64,000 nucleotides of DNA from Vombatus ursinus (taxonomy: Eukaryota > Chordata > Mammalia > Diprotodontia > Vombatidae), in contig NW_020940358.1 in assembly GCF_900497805.2 (NCBI RefSeq), positions 29,483,665-29,547,664 of the forward strand. Reading direction: 5' to 3'. Shown here piece by piece: positions 60,301 through 64,000 of this stretch. How positions within the stretch are numbered: the first letter of the stretch is position 1; each line of letters starts with the position of its first letter. A model generated the notes under the pieces. The model searched no databases and was not told where the DNA came from. It saw only the letters and a program-made list of their open reading frames with translations. A program made the position numbers and the translations under genes.

Positions 60301-60629
60301 TTGGATGAGCGTGGGCCGAGCCCAGCCTTGCTCTGCGATGGCCTGGGAGAGGACAGAGGCAGAGAACGGTGGGGAAAGGAGGGAAAAAGAGAGCTCCGGC
60401 AGGAGAAGGAACAGAAGGCCGGGCCAGGTCAGCGCCGGGCCGGACACCGTCAGATGGGGCGGTCCGCGGAGTCGCGTCTTCGGGGAAGGGTTCCAGGAGC
60501 CAAGGAAAGAGATGACCAAAGCCTGCCCCCCGATCTTGCCCTTACACTCGCCCCCCTGCGCCCCAGTACCTGTAGGAGCCGAGGGTCCAGCCCCATGTGC
60601 TCAAAGCCCAAAACTTCGGAAGCCGCCAT
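48310..60629 (-). CDS. DDX56: DDX56, nucleolar ATP-dependent DEAD-box RNA helicase (complete, 14 coding exons)
   Basis: RNA helicase of the DDX56/Dbp9 family, known for a role in assembly of the large ribosomal subunit in the nucleolus. Exons on the minus strand in transcript order: 60570-60629, 60181-60342, 59039-59199, 58710-58880, 58442-58532, 56307-56551, 56006-56125, 55043-55156, 54871-54965, 54409-54482, 54182-54271, 53548-53653, 49120-49202, 48310-48396. Total 1659 nt, 552 residues plus stop (human 547), all in phase with GT/AG. Motifs: Q-motif region 8-37, motif I ARTGSGKT 51-58, PTKELA 90-95, TPSR 141-144, DEAD 166-169, SAT 197-199, ARGID 346-350, HRAGRTAR 371-378. A basic insert ([13 protein letters not shown]) precedes motif V and the C-terminus is Arg/Lys-rich, fitting nucleolar targeting. 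No defects seen. Confidence 0.98.
49120..49202 (-). CDS. DDX56: DDX56 coding exon 13
   Basis: 83 nt, residues 497-524: [27 protein letters not shown]. Acceptor CCCTAG, donor GTATGT. Basic C-terminal extension. Confidence 0.94.
49640..49860 (+). repeat. MIR-like SINE
   Basis: AACTTTTATATAGTGCTTTC, CATGAGGCAGGCACTACTGT, GGTTATAGAGCTAATAAGTG and CTCTAGTCACTACACCACAT in order. Confidence 0.65.
51016..51172 (-). repeat. WSINE1-type CORE-SINE with 16-bp target duplication
   Basis: Antisense: T tract, core GTTAAGTGACTTGCCCAGGG and tRNA-like head ending CACCTAGCTTCCCC. ACTGAGGTATACTCTC flanks exactly (51000-51015, 51173-51188). Confidence 0.95.
51350..51730 (+). repeat. L2 ORF2 fragment
   Basis: Encodes [20 protein letters not shown] then YTDNSQI, the L2 RT core block (the conserved YADDTQL region), followed by an NMSQ-type stretch near 51690. 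Confidence 0.8.
52120..52500 (+). repeat. L2 LINE 3' region
   Basis: CTGCCTCCAGGATCAAATAC, TCAAAGCCCTTCATAACCTG, CCATCTCTTGGCTCTGGGCA, CTTCTACAGGAAGCTTTTCC follow the L2 3' order. Confidence 0.8.
52507..52640 (-). repeat. WSINE1-type CORE-SINE
   Basis: Antisense: T tract, GATTAAGTGACTTGCCTAGG, GATTTGAACTCAGGTTCTCC and CTACCTAGCTGCC. Slightly more diverged than the others. Confidence 0.85.
53548..53653 (-). CDS. DDX56: DDX56 coding exon 12
   Basis: 106 nt, residues 462-497: [20 protein letters not shown] then [15 protein letters not shown]. Highly conserved C-terminal block. Confidence 0.97.
54182..54271 (-). CDS. DDX56: DDX56 coding exon 11
   Basis: Thirty codons, residues 432-461: [20 protein letters not shown] then [10 protein letters not shown], a charged helix. 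Confidence 0.97.
54409..54482 (-). CDS. DDX56: DDX56 coding exon 10
   Basis: 74 nt, residues 407-431: [20 protein letters not shown] then YRCR, the conserved linker after the helicase core. Confidence 0.97.
54871..54965 (-). CDS. DDX56: DDX56 coding exon 9
   Basis: 95 nt, residues 375-406: [20 protein letters not shown] then [11 protein letters not shown]. The HTERPQL segment is two residues shorter than the human TEQFHLGKIEELL and is among the more diverged parts. Confidence 0.95.
55043..55156 (-). CDS. DDX56: DDX56 coding exon 8
   Basis: 114 nt, residues 337-375: [20 protein letters not shown] then [17 protein letters not shown], with motif V (ARGID) and the start of motif VI (HRAGR). Confidence 0.98.
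55385..55487 (+). repeat. MIR-like CORE-SINE fragment
   Basis: Contains TTGAGTTCAAGCCTCACC and CTGGTCAAGTCACTTAAC. In DDX56 intron 7, immediately left of the inverted exon copy. Confidence 0.65.
55488..55680 (+). pseudogene. DDX56: Inverted duplicate of DDX56 intron 2 end and exon 3, in DDX56 intron 7
   Basis: Plus-strand sequence that matches the minus-strand gene from about 90 bp of intron 2 (shared: AATACAAGGAA, TTGGGTTGGCTG, TTACAG acceptor) through the first ~120 bp of exon 3. It reads [20 protein letters not shown] where the gene reads [20 protein letters not shown]. By eye about four of five bases agree, with a small insertion and a deletion. Intron sequence is included, so it is a DNA-level duplication and not a processed copy. 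It ends near GGATGT, short of the exon 3 donor. It is not in the DDX56 reading sense, so it is not an exon of DDX56. Confidence 0.85.
56006..56125 (-). CDS. DDX56: DDX56 coding exon 7
   Basis: 120 nt, residues 297-337: [39 protein letters not shown]. Includes the ATDE block and the family-specific basic insert. Confidence 0.97.
56307..56551 (-). CDS. DDX56: DDX56 coding exon 6
   Basis: 245 nt, residues 216-297: [20 protein letters not shown] and [20 protein letters not shown], the start of the second RecA domain. Donor GTTTAG departs from consensus at several positions. Confidence 0.96.
56835..57060. mobile_element. Tigger-like (TcMar) MITE with TA target duplication
   Basis: 226 bp from CAGATAGTTCTTGCTTTACG to CTTAAGCAAGAACTGGCTG, imperfect inverted repeats, between TA at 56833-56834 and TA at 57061-57062. 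Removing it restores GGGAATACAAAGAGGCAAA in the host repeat. Non-coding interior. Same family as the copy at 20071-20619. Confidence 0.85.
57063..58090 (-). repeat. L2 LINE ORF2 fragment
   Basis: The minus strand encodes [18 protein letters not shown]-type sequence, [20 protein letters not shown] and [15 protein letters not shown], the L2 RT blocks in order. Broken by stops. Confidence 0.8.
58442..58532 (-). CDS. DDX56: DDX56 coding exon 5
   Basis: 91 nt, residues 185-215: [30 protein letters not shown], with motif III (SAT). Confidence 0.98.
58710..58880 (-). CDS. DDX56: DDX56 coding exon 4
   Basis: 171 nt, residues 128-185: [20 protein letters not shown] and [20 protein letters not shown], with motif Ib (TPSR) and the DEAD box. 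Confidence 0.98.
59039..59199 (-). CDS. DDX56: DDX56 coding exon 3
   Basis: 161 nt, residues 75-128: [20 protein letters not shown] and [20 protein letters not shown], with motif Ia (PTKELA). Its first ~120 bp are the source of the inverted copy at 55488-55680. Confidence 0.98.
59925..60065 (-). repeat. MIR-like SINE
   Basis: AGAAAGGGCTCTAAGAAGTT, TCACAAATGAAGAAACGGAG and AACTTGCCCAGGGTCACACC. In DDX56 intron 2. Confidence 0.65.
60181..60342 (-). CDS. DDX56: DDX56 coding exon 2
   Basis: Fifty-four codons, residues 21-74: [20 protein letters not shown] and [20 protein letters not shown], with the Q motif and motif I (Walker A). A 261-codon ORF on the other strand is its CpG-rich shadow. Confidence 0.98.
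60570..60629 (-). CDS. DDX56: DDX56 coding exon 1 (start codon)
   Basis: Twenty codons, [20 protein letters not shown]; human begins [20 protein letters not shown]. Start at 60629 has G at -3 and G at +4. Donor GTACTG is somewhat weak. Confidence 0.97.
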
Positions 60630-60800
60630 GCCGCCACGAAACAACAACACGCATGTGCGGCAGGAAGTCCTTGCCCCACGCCGAGATGAGGCAGAGGGCC
60701 GGGAGGCGGAGCTAGAGCACTGCCCAATCAGATTGGGGATAGCGGCCTCACTCCCGGAAGTACACAATGCGCTAGGGGCCCGACCGGGTTCTATTGCCAA
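60630..60800 (-). promoter_or_regulatory. DDX56: DDX56 CpG-rich promoter
   Basis: CpG-rich with CCAAT in both orientations (60724-60728 plus, ATTGG at 60732-60736), an ETS-type CCGGAAGT at 60754-60761, another GGAAGT near 60662 and an NRF1-like CGCATGTGC. The pattern of a TATA-less housekeeping promoter. Start site not determined. Confidence 0.6.
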
Positions 60801-60919
60801 CTGGGTCTGGTCGATCTTGGTTCCGAGGGAGCGGGGGCTCACTTCGCCTTCTGTTTCCTCTACAAAAAGGCGATTTGGCAATGAGAAAGTGCAAATCCCC
60901 TCAGCTCACAATGGGATGT

Positions 60920-61525
60920 CAGACCCGAATTCGTATCTGGCCTCAGACGCGAACTAGGTGTGTTTAATTGCTGTTTGCCTCAGTTTCCTTATCTGTAAAA
61001 TAATAATGGCTAACGTGTATATAGTGCTTACTATGTGCCAGGCACTGTGCTAAGTGCTTTACAATTATTATCTTATTTCATCCTCACCGCAACCCTGGGA
61101 GGTAAGTGCTATTATTATCTCCATTTTACAGATAAGGAAACCGAGGCAAACTGGTTAATTGACTATCCCAGGGTCACACAACTGGTTAGTATCTGAGGCT
61201 GCATCTGAATTCAGGTCTAACTGACTCCAGACCCAGCACTCTATCCACTATGCCACCCTGGAAATAATAATAGCAGCTACCTCCCAAAATTATTGTGAGG
61301 ATAAAATAAGTTACTTGTAAAGCACCTTGAAAACCTTAAAGCAGTATATAATAGTAGCTATTATTATATCACAGATCTAGAGGTGAAAGGGAACTCAGAG
61401 GTCATCCAGTCCATCCCCCTATTTTCCAATCATGCAGCAGCTAGGAAGTCTAAGATTGCCTACACTTAAATCCAGGTCATCTGACACCAAGTCTAGTGCT
61501 TTTCCCACAGGGCCATGCTGTTTCT
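60920..61525. repeat. Cluster of MIR-like SINEs
   Basis: Three pieces: GTATCTGGCCTCAGACGCGA with TTTCCTTATCTGTAAAATAA (60920-61010), GTGCTTACTATGTGCCAGGC to CACTCTATCCACTATGCCAC (61010-61260), and AACTCAGAGGTCATCCAGTC to 61520. Confidence 0.65.
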
Positions 61526-61845
61526 CACTAAGAGTTTGTTCCCAATACATTGCTGATTTTCCAGAGTTTGGTAAGAAACTGAGGCCCAAAGAAGTTAAAT
61601 GACTTGCCCAAGAATTCAGAAATAATAAGTGGCAGTCAGAATTTTAAATGAAGGCCTGACTGCAGAGTCTGAGCTCTTCACACTACTACACTGACCTCTA
61701 GACCCCTATACAATTGCTCTTACTTGGGTACTCCACCCTTCCTTTTCTATCTATCCTTCCTAAAATGTCTATTGACTATATCCAAAAGCTGGGGACAGAT
61801 ACCATGACTCCCTCACCCATTTGCAACAACTCCTCAGCCTCCACT
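61526..61845. other. Unassigned flank with old repeat pieces
   Basis: Short MIR-like phrase near 61590 (AAATGACTTGCCCAAGAATT). Nothing coding. Confidence 0.4.
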
Positions 61846-62990
61846 TTAAAAAAATTTTTTTTTTTCAATTAACAAAATCCTACCTTTTCTCCCTACCCAG
61901 TTCCCACCCCCATCGATAAAGGAAGAAAAACAAAACTCTTGTAACAAATATGCATAGTCAAGTAAAACAAATTTTTGCTTTGGTCATGTACAAAAAATAG
62001 GTCTCAAAATGCACCCTGAGTGCATCACCTTTCTGTCAGGTGAGGGGTAGCATGGAATTGTGATTGGTCATTGCATTGATTAGAGTTCTTAAGTCTTTCA
62101 AAGTTATTTGACTCTACAGTGTTGTTAATGTAAAAACTGTTCCCTTGGTTCTGTTCACTTCCCTCTGCACCATTTCATACAAAGTTTTCCCAGGTTTCTT
62201 TAAAACTGTTCCCTTCATTTCGTACAGCACAATACCTATTGCATTAGTCACATACCACAATTTGTTAGCCATTTCCCAATTGATGGGCATCCCCTCAGTT
62301 TCCAATTATTTGCCACCATAAAAAGAACCATTACATCTTTTACACAGGAGTCCTTTTCCTCTTTCATTGATCTCTTTGGGGTATAGACCCCAAATAGTAT
62401 AGTACTATTTACTACTCAAGGGTAAAGTATGCAGTTTGATGGCTTTGGGGGCACAGTTCCAAATTGCTTTCCAGAACAACCTGACCAGTTTGCAGTTCCA
62501 CCAACAATGGAAGACATATCTGTATTTCCACAACTCCTCTGGCAAATCTGTCATTTCCTTTTTTTGTTTACTATGCCTATCTGCTGGGTGGAAGGTGGAA
62601 CCTTAGAGTTGCTTTAACTTGCACTTAGTTATTAGTGTTTTGGAACATTTTCTTCACATTGCTATTGATAACTTGAATTTCTTCCCTTGAAAACTACTTG
62701 TTCATATCCTGTGACCATTTATCAATTGGGGAGTGGTATTCCTTCTTATAAATTTGAAGCAGTTCCCCATATATCTTGGAAATGAGATTTTATTAGAGAA
62801 ACTTACTGCAAAAGTTTTCTCCCAGTCGTTTTCCTTCTAATTTTAACTATATGGTTTTGTGTAAAAACTTTTAAATTTTCTGTCTTCAAAACTCTTCATT
62901 TTGTTCACGATCCCCTATCCACAGATGTGAAAGGTATTTTCATCCTTATTACTTTAATACGTTACCCTCCACTTTTCTCTACTCAACTAA
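61846..62990 (-). repeat. L1 3' end, antisense
   Basis: Minus strand encodes INWEMANKLWYVTNAIGIVLY then EMKGTVLKKPGKTLYEMVQR, the L1 3'-terminal block also seen near 17.6 and 42 kb. Followed by CCAGAACAACCTGACCAGTT and GATTTTATTAGAGAAACTTA-type 3' ORF2 sequence. Confidence 0.8.
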
Positions 62991-63084
62991 TGCCCTGAGG
63001 AGCAAGCAATGCACTTTCCCCTACCTATCTGCAATTTTTAGAAAACAAAGGTGTCTGAGTACTCTCTGATACTTCCATAGGAAA

Positions 63085-63335
63085 GAAGGAAATAAGCATT
63101 TATTAAGCACCTACTATGTGCCAGGCACTGTGCCAAGCACCTTACAAATATTATCTCATTTGATCCTCACAACAATCCTTCAGGGTAGGTGCTATTATTA
63201 TTATTTTATAGTTGAGGAAACTGAGGCAATCAGAGGTTAAGTGATTTGCCCAGGGTCACACAGCTAGTAAGTGTCTAAGGATGAATTTAACTCCAGTCTT
63301 CCTGATGCCAGCACCCTATCACCAGCTGCCAATGA
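63085..63335 (+). repeat. MIR-like SINE
   Basis: AAGCATTTATTAAGCACCTA, GTGCCAGGCACTGTGCCAAG, TAGTTGAGGAAACTGAGGCA and GCCCAGGGTCACACAGCTAG in order. Confidence 0.8.
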
Positions 63336-63496
63336 AACACATCCCTTTCCAGTTCTCCTGAGATGATCATGTCAACCATTCTGTAAAACCTAAATACTGT
63401 TCACGTTATCTATCATTACACTGGTGTCCCTGAACTGTAAGGCTGTGGGGATGGGTTGTGGCACTAATTTTTGACAGCAATGAAAAGCATGACAAA

Positions 63497-63644
63497 GGGG
63501 CAGCTAGGTGGCGCAGTGGATAGAGCACTGACCCTGGATTCAAGAGGACCTGAGTTCAAATCCCACCTCAGACACATAACACTTACTAGCTGCATGACCC
63601 TGGGCAAGTCACTTAACCCCAATTGCGCCCCCCCCCCTCCAAAA
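63497..63644 (+). repeat. WSINE1-type CORE-SINE with 14-bp target duplication
   Basis: Head GGGGCAGCTAGGTGGCGCAG, B box GAGTTCAAATCCC, core, C/A-rich tail. Flanks AAAAGCATGACAAA and AAAAGCATGGCAAA differ at one base, so it is young. Confidence 0.95.
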
Positions 63645-64000
63645 AAAAGCATGGCAAAGCAGACTTGCCTGGGCAGCCTAAAGCAGCTGGATTTGGAGGT
63701 GAGGGAGCTAAGTGAGTGGAAATAACTACCTGAGTGAGACGGAAGAACATAGTTTGGGCCCCAGCCACCCTTCCTAAATCAGGCTCAGAATGTAGAACTA
63801 ACAAGATAAAACTGCAGTGAATAGGTAGCCCAATGGAAGCCTAAAGGTGAAGGGCAATAATGTAAGCCACAGCAGAAACAACTGAACTAGACAGATAGAG
63901 TAGCTGCTGAACCATGAAAAGAATGTGATTTAGAGGTTTATGAACAACACAGGTAGATTAAAGGAACAAAAAGGTCAAGGTGGAGAAGCAGCTCTTGGGA
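63645..64000. other. Unassigned right edge
   Basis: No gene or repeat recognised. From general knowledge of the mammalian gene order TMED4 would lie further right; no part of it is visible here. Confidence 0.3.

Noticed and set aside
60172-60957. 261-codon ORF on the plus strand
   Set aside because: It is the opposite strand of DDX56 exons 1-2 and its CpG-rich flank; no recognisable protein and no independent signals.
63645-64000. Start of TMED4 or another neighbour at the right edge
   Set aside because: No coding match could be found in either strand; only gene-order knowledge suggests it lies further right.

Overview
This window is mammalian, most probably from an Australian marsupial. 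It carries many young copies of a tRNA-headed CORE-SINE of the WSINE1 type, several with near-perfect target-site duplications, together with L1, L2, RTE-type and CR1/L3-like LINE fragments and MIR-like CORE-SINEs. There are no bacterial or viral coding blocks. Two host genes are present, both on the minus strand. Each could be read exon by exon with in-phase splice junctions and canonical GT/AG boundaries.

Left part (914-15695, minus): the first ten coding exons (876 codons) of NPC1L1, the sterol transporter of the intestinal brush border and bile canaliculus. They cover the signal peptide, the N-terminal sterol-binding domain, the first luminal loop, the sterol-sensing domain and the start of the second luminal loop. 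The rest of the gene lies beyond the left edge. The introns hold L1, L2, WSINE and MIR copies, a long CT tract and a palindromic hAT MITE. Just upstream of the start codon are an HNF1-like site, a CCAAT box and a GATA motif.

Middle part (about 15.9-47.9 kb): about 32 kb with no gene I can support. It is a graveyard of nested elements: L1 copies (one lacking ORF2, several in 3'-end stacks), WSINE1, an RTE 3' end, a CR1/L3-like piece, a Tigger-like MITE, a hAT element with a transposase remnant, and a faint possible retrovirus-like fossil.

Right part (48310-60629, minus): the complete 14-exon coding region of DDX56, a nucleolar DEAD-box RNA helicase (552 codons plus stop). It has all DEAD-box motifs, a basic C-terminus, a polyA signal at 47969-47974 and a CpG-rich promoter with CCAAT boxes and an ETS site. 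The adjacency NPC1L1-DDX56 on one strand matches the human 7p13 order from general knowledge; TMED4 would be expected beyond the right edge. Right of DDX56 there are only repeats and unassigned sequence.

The most unusual observation is an inverted duplicate of DDX56 intron 2 and exon 3, placed antisense inside DDX56 intron 7 (about 55488-55680). It could let the pre-mRNA fold on itself. Other notable points are a target site used twice by retroposons (WSINE, then L1), two MITE families with clean target duplications, and the HNF1-like element at the NPC1L1 promoter. I found no wholly new gene system.
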